Notes: generated from the letters alone by a model not told the origin. A stretch of DNA of 6,422 nt from Pseudomarimonas sp964350895 (GCA_964350895.1 CAYGMG010000191.1:1-6422); one strand, 5' to 3'. Shown: positions 1 through 6,422, counted from the stretch's first letter. A program made the numbers and translations.

Positions 1-96
1 CGTCGCCATAGCGCTGCTATGCCTCCTTCTCGCGCCTTGCCTCGACGACGCATCCCGTCGCGACTTCAACAACATACTTCCGGAACAGGACACTAG
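1..96 (-). repeat. Right-hand part of a small fold-back (MITE-like) repeat, cut by the window edge
   Basis: The inner end of this piece, 75-96, is a 22-bp sequence whose reverse complement recurs exactly at 6344-6365 and begins ctagtgtcctgttccgg. Positions 7-21 form a perfect 6-bp hairpin, catagc-gct-gctatg, which would be the apex of a fold-back element. The first ten bases, cgtcgccata, are also the last ten of the window. Joining the two window ends over these ten bases gives a plausible complete element of about 165 bp with matching termini and an imperfect palindrome throughout. Both termini carry a CTAG, as expected for insertion at TA by IS630-like transposases, but the family is an inference. 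No coding capacity is seen. The element ends about 70 bp upstream of the EAL gene. Confidence 0.7.
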
Positions 97-165
97 GGAA
101 ATTCCTTACCCGCGGGCGCGAGCTTGGGTTAATCTGCGACTTCGAAGGCCTTGCGGGTGCGGGGG
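97..165 (+). promoter_or_regulatory. Leader of the EAL regulator-kinase operon; start-deciding ribosome site
   Basis: This is the only non-repeat DNA upstream of the operon, so a promoter either lies here or reads out of the neighbouring repeat. I see no convincing -35/-10 pair: a TAATCT at 130-135 is the best -10-like sequence and has no well-spaced partner. GAAGG at 144-148 is the only Shine-Dalgarno-like sequence. It sits 8 nt before a GTG at 157, 17 nt before the ATG at 166, and 2 nt before a TTG at 151. Spacing favours the GTG, while homology length and codon preference favour the ATG. Confidence 0.3.
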
Positions 166-1362
166 ATGGGCGCGGCTGATCTGACCGTCATGGTGGTCGA
201 GGACCACGGCTTCCAGCGACGCATGGCCTTGCGCCTGCTTGCCGAACTCGGCGTGCGGCGGATTCTTGAGGCGGTCGATGGCGGCGACGCGCTGCGCGTG
301 CTCGGCGAGCAGGCCGAGGCGCCGCACATCGTGCTGGTCGACCTGGACCTGCCAGGCATCGACGGCATCGAGTTCATCCGCTGCGTGGCCAAGGACAAGC
401 TGGCCAGCGCGGTGGCCCTTTTCAGCGCGCTGGACCAGGCGCTGTTGTCGACAGTGCAGGGCATGGCCCGCGCCTACGGCCTGCGGGTGATCGGGGCCAT
501 CGAGAAGCCGCTGACCGCCGGCAAGCTGCGCGCCCTGATCGAGCGCTACGAGCAGCCCGAGCTGGGCGATGAGGTGCCCTGCGGTGAGGCGCTCGACGCG
601 AACGCCATCCGCAGCGCGCTCGACGAGGACCGGGTCGAGCCTTGGTTCCAGCCGCAGGTGACCTTCACCAATGGCCAGCTGGTGTCGGTAGAGGCCTTGG
701 CGCGGCTGCGCCTGCCGGATGGCGAATGGGTCGCGCCGGCGCGCTTCATCGGCGTCGCCGAGCGCGAGGGGCTGATCGACGATCTCGCCGAGTGCGTGCT
801 GCACAAGGCCTGCGAATGGAAAACGCGCTGGGCGCGGCAGGGCCTGCACACCAAGATGGCGGTGAACATCTCGATGCTCAATCTGGGCCGTATCGACGCC
901 ACCGATCGCTACCTCGGCATCGTCCGCGAGCATGCGGTGGATCCGCGCGAGATGGTCCTTGAGCTGACCGAAAGCGCAGTCATGGAAGAGGCCGCGGCTG
1001 CGCTGCACGTGCTGGCGCGCTTGCGCCTGAAGGGCTTTGGTCTGTCCATCGATGATTTCGGCACCGGCTATTCCTCGCTGTCCCAGCTCTCGCAGATTCC
1101 GTTCACCGAACTCAAGATCGACCCCAGCCTGGTCTCCGGCTCGCCGCGCCACCCACGCAAGCGGGCGGTGATCGAGGCCAGTCTCGACCTCGCCCGCAAG
1201 CTCAATCTGGGTGTGGTCGCCGAGGGCGTGGAGACGGTCGACGAATGGCAGATGCTGGCCGAGATGGGCTGCACCTATGCCCAGGGCTACCTGATCGGCA
1301 AACCCTGTGGTGCCGAGGACCTGCCCGAGCTGATCGCCCGCTGGCGCCGGCCGGAGCGATGA
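166..1362 (+). CDS. Response regulator with EAL cyclic di-GMP phosphodiesterase domain (RocR/PvrR-like)
   Basis: A 398-aa cytoplasmic protein: receiver domain at about residues 5-128, short linker, EAL domain at about 150-390. The receiver has the acidic pair E12-D13, phosphoacceptor D59 (VDLDLPG), S87 and K114 (EKP). The EAL domain keeps every residue needed for Mg-dependent hydrolysis of cyclic di-GMP to pGpG: E176 of the EAL motif, N234, E266, E269, D296-D297 in an intact DDFGTGYSSL loop, K317, E353 and Q373. These are one position on from those I recall for P. aeruginosa RocR (E175, N233, E265, E268, D295, D296, K316, E352, Q372), so an active enzyme is expected. Phosphorylation of D59, probably by the adjoining kinase, would tune activity. 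The start is uncertain: GTG at 157 has the better-spaced ribosome site (GAAGG), but ATG at 166 matches RocR length; ATG at 190 would remove the first receiver strand. Neighbour: the kinase starts 46 bp downstream. Whether it is an ortholog of RocR or PvrR is not settled, so no symbol is given. Confidence 0.93.
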   Translation: MGAADLTVMVVEDHGFQRRMALRLLAELGVRRILEAVDGGDALRVLGEQAEAPHIVLVDLDLPGIDGIEFIRCVAKDKLASAVALFSALDQALLSTVQGMARAYGLRVIGAIEKPLTAGKLRALIERYEQPELGDEVPCGEALDANAIRSALDEDRVEPWFQPQVTFTNGQLVSVEALARLRLPDGEWVAPARFIGVAEREGLIDDLAECVLHKACEWKTRWARQGLHTKMAVNISMLNLGRIDATDRYLGIVREHAVDPREMVLELTESAVMEEAAAALHVLARLRLKGFGLSIDDFGTGYSSLSQLSQIPFTELKIDPSLVSGSPRHPRKRAVIEASLDLARKLNLGVVAEGVETVDEWQMLAEMGCTYAQGYLIGKPCGAEDLPELIARWRRPER

Positions 1363-1408
1363 GCCCGGCTGGCCGTCCCGGGCCTGCTGGCCCGCGGAGC
1401 GCCTGAGC

Positions 1409-4273
1409 ATGCCCGCCGCGAATCCGCGCTTCAGTCTGCGTACGCAGCTGATCGGCGTGTTCAGCCTGCTGTTTGCCACCGGGTTGTCGATCCTGCTGGT
1501 CGACGAGCTGGCCGAGCGCCGTTCGGCCACGGACCTTGCCACGCTCAAGGACGAATCGCTGGCCGGGCAGAGACGGCTGATGGCGGTGTTCGACGCCTAC
1601 GCGGTGGAAATCGTCGGCGCGGTGTGGAAGGTCGGCCAGGGGCAGATGGGCTGGGATGCCGCGGCGTCGGCGATCGACAACGCGGCGATCCGGATCAGCC
1701 TGCATGCGCAGGCGCTGGAGGCGATGCCGCGCAGCGCCGACCAGCAGCTGCTGTTCGGTCAGCTGGCGCTGGCCCGCCAAGCTGCCGACCAGCTGGTGCA
1801 GCGGATCCGCGCGCTGATCGACGCGCGCGATGCCGATGGCCTGCGCCGGCTCGCCGAGGTCGAGCTGTATCCGGCATTCGACCCGGTCACCAGCCGCCTG
1901 CGTTTTCTTTCCGACCTGGAGCTGGTCAATGCCGAGCGCCGGGTACAGCGGGCCGACCAGCGCGCCAGCCTGGTGCGCGGCGTGCGCATCGCCCTGGTGC
2001 TGATCATGCTCGGCGTATCGGCCCTGATCGGCCGGCAGATCCTGCGCAACGTGTTTCTCGGCGTCGACAGCCTGGTGAAGCTGGCGCGCACCCTGCAGGC
2101 GCGCAACTTCGAGCGCGCCCCCGGCTATCGCCCTCGCGGCGAACTGGGCGAGGTGATGGACGCCTTCCTGGAGATGCGCGGCGCGCTGCGCGCCAACGAG
2201 GCCGAGCTGCGCGAATCGCTGCAGGCCAACGAGACGGTCCGCCACCAGCTGCAGGAGCGCGAGCTGTTCCAGCGCTCCCTGCTGCAGGCGGCGCAGATCG
2301 CGATCTTCTCGGTCGACGGCAGCGGGCGCTTCACCCATCTCAACCCCTTCGCCGAAGAGCTGTTGGGCTATTCCGCCGACGAGCTGGTCGGCATCGCCAC
2401 CCCTGACATCCTGCTGTCGCCGGCCCAGCTGGAGCAGATCGCCGCCGAGCTCGGCCACGCTGACGAAGCGCCCGGCGTCGCCGACTGGCGACTGTTCTTG
2501 CGCCTTGCCGCCCAGGAGTATCCGCCGCTCGAGCACGAACTGCGCCGCCGCGACGGCACCACGGTGCCGGTGCTGCAGGCGGTGTCGGCGATGGAGGATG
2601 ACGACGGCCAGCTGATCGGCCTGCTGTTCGTCGCCACCGATCTGACCGAGCTGAAGAAGCTGGAGGACGAGCTGCGCCGCAGCGAGGCGCGGGCGCGCGA
2701 GGCGAACCGCGCCAAGAGCAGCTTCCTGGCGGCGATGAGCCATGAGATCCGCACCCCGCTGATCGGCGTCACCGGGATGGTCGAAGTGCTCGGCCACAGC
2801 CGGCTGGATGCCGAGCAGCGCCGCTCGCTGGAGATCATCCAGCAGTCAGCCGACGCCCTGCTGCAGATCATCGGCGACGTGCTCGACTTCTCCAAGATCG
2901 AAGCAGGACGCCTGGAGCTGGCGCCACTGCCGGTAGCCCTTCGCGACCTGCTCGACGAGATCGCCAACGCCCATCTTGCCAGCGCCGCGAGCAAGGGTCT
3001 GGCCCTGCATTGCGATATCGAAGCGGGCGTCGCCGCCGCGCATCGGGTAGATCCGCTGCGCTTGCGCCAGGTGCTGGGCAACTTCCTTTCCAATGCGGTG
3101 AAGTTCACCGAGCGCGGGCGGATCGACCTGCGCCTGCGCCTGCGTGATTCCGGGCCGGACAGCCAGTCGCTTGAGTTCAGCGTCAGCGACACCGGGATCG
3201 GCATCAGCCAGGCTGCGCAGAAGCGCCTGTTCAGCGCCTTCAGCCAGGCCGAGGCAGACACCACACGTCGTTTCGGCGGCAGCGGGCTGGGCCTGGTGAT
3301 CTGTCAGCGGCTGGCCGAGCTAATGGGCGGCCATGTCGAGCTGGACAGCGGCGAAGGCGTGGGCACGACCCTGCGCCTGGTGCTGGATCTAGAGTGCTGC
3401 GAGGCAGTCTCGCGCATCTCCGCCGGCGCTGCCGCCGGCCTGCAGGCTGCGACCTTCAGCCCGCAACCGATGATCAGCCGGCAGGCGGCCGAGGCCGGCC
3501 ATGCACTGATCCTGCTGGTTGACGACCACCCGACCAACCGGCTGGTGATCGAGCGCCAGCTAGGCTTGGCCGGGTTTCGCTGTGAAACGGCCGAGGACGG
3601 CGAGCAGGGTCTGCTGCTGTGGCGCAGCGGGCGCTTCGCCCTGGTCCTGACCGACCTGCACATGCCGCGGCTGGACGGCTTCGAGCTGGCCCGGGCGATC
3701 CGCGCCGAGGAGCAGCAGCGCGGATCGCCGCTGACCCCGATTGTCGCCTTGACCGCCGCCGCGCTGCGCGGCGAAGCCGATCGATCGCTGGCCGCCGGCA
3801 TGAACGACTTCCTGACCAAGCCGGTGACGCTGGAGATTCTCGCTGGCTGCCTGCGGCGCTGGCTTCCGCATCTGACGGCCCCGCCACTGGTCGCGCGCGA
3901 GCCGGTGGATCCAGCGAGCATCCGCTCGCCTCTGCAGGACGGCGTGCTGGAAGAGATCAGCGGCGGCGACCGGGCCGCGGCGCGAATCATTCTTGCCGAT
4001 TTCCTCGACGCCTCGGAGGCCGACATGCGCGCCCTCCACGCAGCACTGGCGCGCGATGACGCCGAGGTCGCCACGCGCAGCGCGCACCGCCTGTGCGGCG
4101 CTGCGCGCCTGGTCGGGGCCAGCGCGATCGAGCAGGCCGCCAGCTGCATCGAGGACGCCGGACGGGTCGAGGACCTGGCCGCCATCGAGCGCGAGCTGCC
4201 GCAACTCGACCTGGCGCTGGCCCGGCTGCGGCTATGGGCCGATGCGCAGGGCGCTGGCGGCAGCACTGCCTGA
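1409..4273 (+). CDS. Unorthodox hybrid sensor histidine kinase (4HB sensor, PAS, HisKA, HATPase, REC, HPt)
   Basis: A 954-aa inner-membrane kinase. TM1 is about 14-32 and TM2 about 194-212. The periplasmic part between them is helical and Q/A/R-rich, and its first stretch (DESLAGQRRL...DAYAVEIV...KVGQGQMGW) resembles the four-helix-bundle sensor of chemoreceptors. A degenerate HAMP-like segment (about 213-265) and a coiled coil precede a PAS domain (about 287-414), then a second coiled coil. The kinase core has the H box with H445 (MSHEIRTPL), N562 of the N box, D594 (DTGIGI) and the G2 box GGSGLGL at 623-629. A receiver follows with D705-D706, phosphoacceptor D749, T782 and K804. A C-terminal HPt domain carries H893 (AHRLCG). 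The likely relay is H445 to D749 to H893 to D59 of the upstream EAL protein. GGAG at 1396-1399, 9 nt before the ATG, supports the start. Tandem layout implies one operon. BvgS/RocS1/PvrS-type kinases share the output modules, but the sensor here differs from RocS1, which has periplasmic solute-binding domains. The signal is unknown. Confidence 0.93.
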   Translation: MPAANPRFSLRTQLIGVFSLLFATGLSILLVDELAERRSATDLATLKDESLAGQRRLMAVFDAYAVEIVGAVWKVGQGQMGWDAAASAIDNAAIRISLHAQALEAMPRSADQQLLFGQLALARQAADQLVQRIRALIDARDADGLRRLAEVELYPAFDPVTSRLRFLSDLELVNAERRVQRADQRASLVRGVRIALVLIMLGVSALIGRQILRNVFLGVDSLVKLARTLQARNFERAPGYRPRGELGEVMDAFLEMRGALRANEAELRESLQANETVRHQLQERELFQRSLLQAAQIAIFSVDGSGRFTHLNPFAEELLGYSADELVGIATPDILLSPAQLEQIAAELGHADEAPGVADWRLFLRLAAQEYPPLEHELRRRDGTTVPVLQAVSAMEDDDGQLIGLLFVATDLTELKKLEDELRRSEARAREANRAKSSFLAAMSHEIRTPLIGVTGMVEVLGHSRLDAEQRRSLEIIQQSADALLQIIGDVLDFSKIEAGRLELAPLPVALRDLLDEIANAHLASAASKGLALHCDIEAGVAAAHRVDPLRLRQVLGNFLSNAVKFTERGRIDLRLRLRDSGPDSQSLEFSVSDTGIGISQAAQKRLFSAFSQAEADTTRRFGGSGLGLVICQRLAELMGGHVELDSGEGVGTTLRLVLDLECCEAVSRISAGAAAGLQAATFSPQPMISRQAAEAGHALILLVDDHPTNRLVIERQLGLAGFRCETAEDGEQGLLLWRSGRFALVLTDLHMPRLDGFELARAIRAEEQQRGSPLTPIVALTAAALRGEADRSLAAGMNDFLTKPVTLEILAGCLRRWLPHLTAPPLVAREPVDPASIRSPLQDGVLEEISGGDRAAARIILADFLDASEADMRALHAALARDDAEVATRSAHRLCGAARLVGASAIEQAASCIEDAGRVEDLAAIERELPQLDLALARLRLWADAQGAGGSTA

Positions 4274-4341
4274 GCGCGGCCGCCTCGGCCCATGAGTCGG
4301 CAAGCGCAGGCCCCGCGCAATGCGCCTTCGGCGGCGAGCGC

Positions 4342-4376
4342 CGTGGCTACTCGCCCTGGGCCTGCGAGTAGCCGCG
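4342..4376. terminator. Strong hairpin between convergent genes, candidate bidirectional transcript end
   Basis: A perfect 10-bp inverted repeat, ggctactcgc at 4345-4354 and gcgagtagcc at 4364-4373, with a 9-nt loop. It extends by two further G-C pairs beyond one T/G position. It lies just past the kinase gene and covers the stop codon and last seven codons of the dehydrogenase gene on the other strand. There is no T tract on either side, so it is not a classic intrinsic terminator. It could stop transcription with other factors, or shield a 3' end from exonucleases. Part of the pairing also has to satisfy the dehydrogenase codons, so some of it may be chance. Confidence 0.4.
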
Positions 4377-5858
4377 CTGGCCGTCGAACTCGTAGAGGTT
4401 CTCGGTCTTCACCGCGTCGAGGCCGGCTTCGGCCAGGCGCAGCAGCAAGGCGGAGATGGCGCGGTGCCCCTGGCGCCGGTCAAACGAGCTGTCGAGCAGC
4501 GGAAAGCGGCAGCGCCAGTGGTCGGTGCGCAGGGTGTGCGGATTGCCGTTCGGGTAGCACTTCACGCCGCGATTGGTGACCAGGGCAAGCCTGAACTCGG
4601 GGCCGCCGAGCTGCTCAAGCGCGGCGCCGAGTACGTTCGGGTCGCGTCCTGCCTCGTCCCAGTTGAGGAACACGTCGACCCCGACCAGGGTCTTCTGCGC
4701 CGGGGCGCGCGGGCGGATGCTGACGTCGGGATGGACCAGCGACTCGGGCTCGCGCTCGGGGTAGTCGACGGCCGGAATTTTCAGCGGCCGCTGGCCAAGC
4801 CGTTCGATCACCGCCTCGGCGAAGTCACGAGTGCCGAGTCGGCGCCGGCTCAGGCCATCGCGATGGATGTCGGCCGTGTGCAGGCCTTCTTCCAACGCGC
4901 AAAGCCAGGCGTTGTGGATGTCGCTGGCCGGGCGCGCGCGACCCAGGTGCACCAGCATCATCACCGCCGAGATCAGCAGGCCCGAGGGATTGGCGATATC
5001 GCGGCCGGCGATGTCCGGCGCCGAGCCGTGAACCGCCTCGAACATGGCGCAGTCATGGCCGATGTTCGAGGAGCCGGCCAACCCCACCGAACCCGCGACC
5101 TCGGCGGCGACATCGGAGAGGATGTCGCCGTAGAGGTTGGGCGTCACCACCACGTCGAAATCAGTCGGCCGGCTGGCCATCCGCGCGGTGCCGATGTCGA
5201 TGATCATGTGCTCGCTGCGGATCTCCGGGTAGTCCGGTGCGATCTCGTCGAAGACCTTGTGGAACAGGCCGTCGGTGAGCTTCATGATGTTGTCCTTGGT
5301 CATGCAGGTGAGCTTCTTCCGGCCGTGCGCACGGGCGTACTCGAAGGCGTAGCGGACGATGCGCTCGCAGCCGGGGCGGGTGATCAGCTTCAGGCACTGG
5401 TAGACCTCGTCGCTCTGCCGGTGCTCGATGCCGGCGTAGGTGTCCTCCTCGTTCTCGCGGACGATCACCACGTCCATCTTCGGATGCAGGGCAGTGACAA
5501 AGGGCTGGTAGCTGACGCAGGGGCGCAGGTTGGCGTACAGGCCGAGGGTCTTGCGCAGGGTGACGTTGACGCTCTTGTAGCCACCGCCCTGCGGGGTGGT
5601 GATCGGCCCCTTGAGCAGGACGCCGTGTTCGGCGATCGCCTGCCAGGTTTCGGCGCCGACGCCGGACAGCTCGCCGGACTCATAGGCCTTGAGCCCGACC
5701 GTGGAGTGTTGGAAGCTGAGCGCAGGGTCGGCCGCGCGCAGCACCGACAGGGTGGCCTCCATGATCTCCGGGCCGATGCCATCGCCGGCGGCAACGGCGA
5801 TGGTGCGGGCGGGCAGGGTGGCAGGCTGGTAGCAATCGGACTGGATGACGGCGGACAT
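4347..5858 (-). CDS. icd: Isocitrate dehydrogenase, alpha class (Thermus/Rickettsia type), probably NAD-dependent
   Basis: A 503-aa cytoplasmic enzyme expected to convert isocitrate to 2-oxoglutarate, CO2 and a reduced nucleotide in the TCA cycle. The catalytic core is residues 15-360. Substrate residues are S96 and N98 (KSVNVTLR), R102, R112 (LRP) and R134; Y141 and K188 are the catalytic pair, and D221, D245 and D249 the metal ligands. NEEDTYAGIEHRQ at 136-148 is typical of the isocitrate dehydrogenase branch rather than isopropylmalate dehydrogenase. A C-terminal domain at about 388-455 (VGVDVFLNW, NRGVKCYP, DHWRCRF) matches the extension of the ~496-aa Thermus enzyme. The nucleotide loop reads HGSAPDIAG: D282-I283 stand where NADP enzymes have K-Y, so NAD+ use is predicted. 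The start at 5858 has GGGAG five nt upstream; an in-frame ATG at 5909 would overlap the divergent gene and lacks family similarity. The last ~45 residues look less conserved. The gene stands alone, convergent with the kinase and divergent from the winged-helix gene. The symbol follows common usage for the reaction. Confidence 0.92.
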   Translation of the reverse strand: MSAVIQSDCYQPATLPARTIAVAAGDGIGPEIMEATLSVLRAADPALSFQHSTVGLKAYESGELSGVGAETWQAIAEHGVLLKGPITTPQGGGYKSVNVTLRKTLGLYANLRPCVSYQPFVTALHPKMDVVIVRENEEDTYAGIEHRQSDEVYQCLKLITRPGCERIVRYAFEYARAHGRKKLTCMTKDNIMKLTDGLFHKVFDEIAPDYPEIRSEHMIIDIGTARMASRPTDFDVVVTPNLYGDILSDVAAEVAGSVGLAGSSNIGHDCAMFEAVHGSAPDIAGRDIANPSGLLISAVMMLVHLGRARPASDIHNAWLCALEEGLHTADIHRDGLSRRRLGTRDFAEAVIERLGQRPLKIPAVDYPEREPESLVHPDVSIRPRAPAQKTLVGVDVFLNWDEAGRDPNVLGAALEQLGGPEFRLALVTNRGVKCYPNGNPHTLRTDHWRCRFPLLDSSFDRRQGHRAISALLLRLAEAGLDAVKTENLYEFDGQRGYSQAQGE

Positions 5859-5902
5859 GGCGACTCCCGGTAGGCGGCAATGAAGCGAAGTAAAATACGC
5901 GA
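5859..5902. promoter_or_regulatory. Compact divergent promoter region between isocitrate dehydrogenase and winged-helix gene
   Basis: Only 44 bp separate the two start codons. An AT-rich island at 5890-5897 is the only one in the local GC-rich DNA and can be read both ways. On the + strand TAAAAT (5891-5896) is a 5/6 match to a -10 box that would place transcription start at or next to the ATG at 5903. On the - strand TATTTT (5892-5897) would give the dehydrogenase a leader of about 26 nt containing its GGGAG ribosome site (5864-5868). No good -35 box is visible for either direction. GCGAA occurs at 5885-5889 and 5899-5903, flanking the island. The assignment is inference from spacing and base composition. 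Confidence 0.4.
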
Positions 5903-6307
5903 ATGGCAAAACACGAAAAGAATGTCGTGAATAGGATCGCAGGCAAGCAGCCGCCGGTCAAGTCGCGGGCCCGGGCTGCCCCGAAGGCGCGCCAAGCCAG
6001 CGCTGGCAAGGCCGCGGTGACGGCCGAGCCCGAACACGCCAGCTGGACCTTCATGTCCAACCACACCCATGTCCTGGTCTGCCTGCAGCGCGAGCCCGAG
6101 CTGACCCTGCGCGACGTGGCGACGCGGATTGGCATCACCGAGCGCGCGGTGCAGCGGCTGGTCGCTGACCTTGAGGCCGCGGGCGTGCTGGAGCGCTGGC
6201 GCGACGGCCGGCGCAATCGCTACGCAATCAACCGCAAGACCCGGCTGCGCCATCCGCTGGAGGCGCATCGCACCCTGGGCGAGCTGCTCGACCTCCTGGA
6301 GCCCTGA
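5903..6307 (+). CDS. Winged helix-turn-helix DNA-binding regulator with basic N-terminal tail
   Basis: A 134-aa protein with two parts. Residues 1-47 are low-complexity and basic, with ten Lys/Arg in the first 36 residues against one acidic residue, and many Ala and Pro; this part looks disordered. Residues 48-134 form a compact winged helix: WTFMSNHTHVLVCL (helix 1), LRDVATRIGI then TERAVQRLVADLEAAGVL (helix-turn-helix, recognition helix about 79-91), and a basic wing RWRDGRRNRYAIN at 98-110. A C-terminal helix, HPLEAHRTLGELLDLL, may be used for dimerisation. This matches a widespread family of small MarR/ArsR-like winged-helix proteins that usually begin near W48. No ligand or metal site is seen. 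It is transcribed away from the dehydrogenase gene and may regulate it or itself. The ATG at 5903 has no good Shine-Dalgarno; ATG at 6053 (M51) would cut into the fold, so 5903 is preferred. Confidence 0.82.
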   Translation: MAKHEKNVVNRIAGKQPPVKSRARAAPKARQASAGKAAVTAEPEHASWTFMSNHTHVLVCLQREPELTLRDVATRIGITERAVQRLVADLEAAGVLERWRDGRRNRYAINRKTRLRHPLEAHRTLGELLDLLEP

Positions 6308-6343
6308 TCAAGCCGCCCTGCTGGACGCGGCTGAAGCAGGTCG

Positions 6344-6422
6344 CTAGTGTCCTGTTCCGGAAGTACGTCGCAGAATTCGCTCGGTCTGCGCCGTCGATGC
6401 TGCGTTGCTCGTCGTCGCCATA
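6344..6422 (+). repeat. Left-hand part of a small fold-back (MITE-like) repeat, cut by the window edge
   Basis: It begins with the 22-bp terminus (6344-6365) that is the exact inverted counterpart of 75-96. Beyond the terminus the sequence differs from the left copy except for scattered matches, as expected for the two arms of one fold-back element. It runs through a cgtcgtcg stretch into the ten bases that also open the window, cgtcgccata, so both cuts fall near the apex of the same kind of element. It begins 36 bp after the winged-helix stop codon. A weak hairpin with a 6-bp stem (6311-6316 with 6327-6332) lies in that gap and has no T tract. Confidence 0.7.

Noticed and set aside
106..2797. 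Long - strand open frames of 480 and 531 codons opposite the EAL and kinase genes
   Set aside because: They are shadows of GC-rich codon use: the + strand frames carry complete domain motifs, while the antisense translations are H/Q/R/A-rich with no recognisable fold.
3304..4320. 338-codon - strand frame opposite the receiver and HPt end of the kinase
   Set aside because: Its Ser/Arg/Ala-rich translation is typical of an antisense frame, and the kinase frame holds D749, K804 and H893 here.
4320..5873. 517-codon + strand open frame opposite the isocitrate dehydrogenase
   Set aside because: It mirrors the dehydrogenase almost end to end, has no domain motif, and the dehydrogenase match on the - strand is complete.
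5856..5909. Longer start for the dehydrogenase at 5909
   Set aside because: It would add 17 residues unlike the family and overlap the start of the divergent gene, whereas 5858 has a well-spaced GGGAG.
6311..6332. Stem of 6 bp after the winged-helix gene as an intrinsic terminator
   Set aside because: The stem is short, the loop is 10 nt, and no T tract follows; the adjacent fold-back repeat is a better candidate for ending transcripts.
6129..6347. 72-codon + strand frame overlapping the end of the winged-helix gene
   Set aside because: It is out of frame with the conserved winged helix and shows no independent coding signal.

Overview
This 6.4-kb window comes from a GC-rich proteobacterium, most likely a gammaproteobacterium related to Pseudomonas. 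The reasons are the high GC content, a RocR/PvrR-like EAL response regulator next to an unorthodox hybrid kinase, and a fold-back repeat of the small dispersed type common in such genomes. The species cannot be fixed from the sequence. Coding density is high, no gene-free stretch exceeds 300 bases, and no tRNA, rRNA, CRISPR array or phage gene was seen.

Layout. Positions 1-96 and 6344-6422 are cut-off pieces of small fold-back repeats whose 22-bp termini face each other across the window. Between them lie four genes. On the + strand, a receiver-EAL response regulator (166-1362) is followed after 46 bp by a large membrane-bound hybrid sensor kinase (1409-4273). The kinase reads TM, four-helix-bundle periplasmic sensor, TM, HAMP-like linker, PAS, HisKA, HATPase, receiver, HPt. 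A convergent isocitrate dehydrogenase gene (4347-5858, - strand) follows, with a strong hairpin over its stop codon. Divergent from it, across only 44 bp, is a small winged-helix DNA-binding protein (5903-6307, + strand) with a basic N-terminal tail.

How they work together. The first two genes form a likely operon and a plausible complete signalling chain: a periplasmic or redox/ligand cue, then His445 - Asp749 - His893 of the kinase, then Asp59 of the EAL protein, which would lower cyclic di-GMP. All expected EAL catalytic residues are present. The other pair is separate: a Thermus/Rickettsia-type (alpha-class) isocitrate dehydrogenase with residues that predict NAD+ use, and a small regulator that may control the shared intergenic region. 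No sequence evidence links the two pairs.

Nothing here is clearly a new defence or mobile system. The most interesting points are the directly oriented repeats bracketing the segment, the pairing of a RocR-like EAL output with a chemoreceptor-like sensor kinase, the cofactor signature of the dehydrogenase, and the very tight divergent promoter region.
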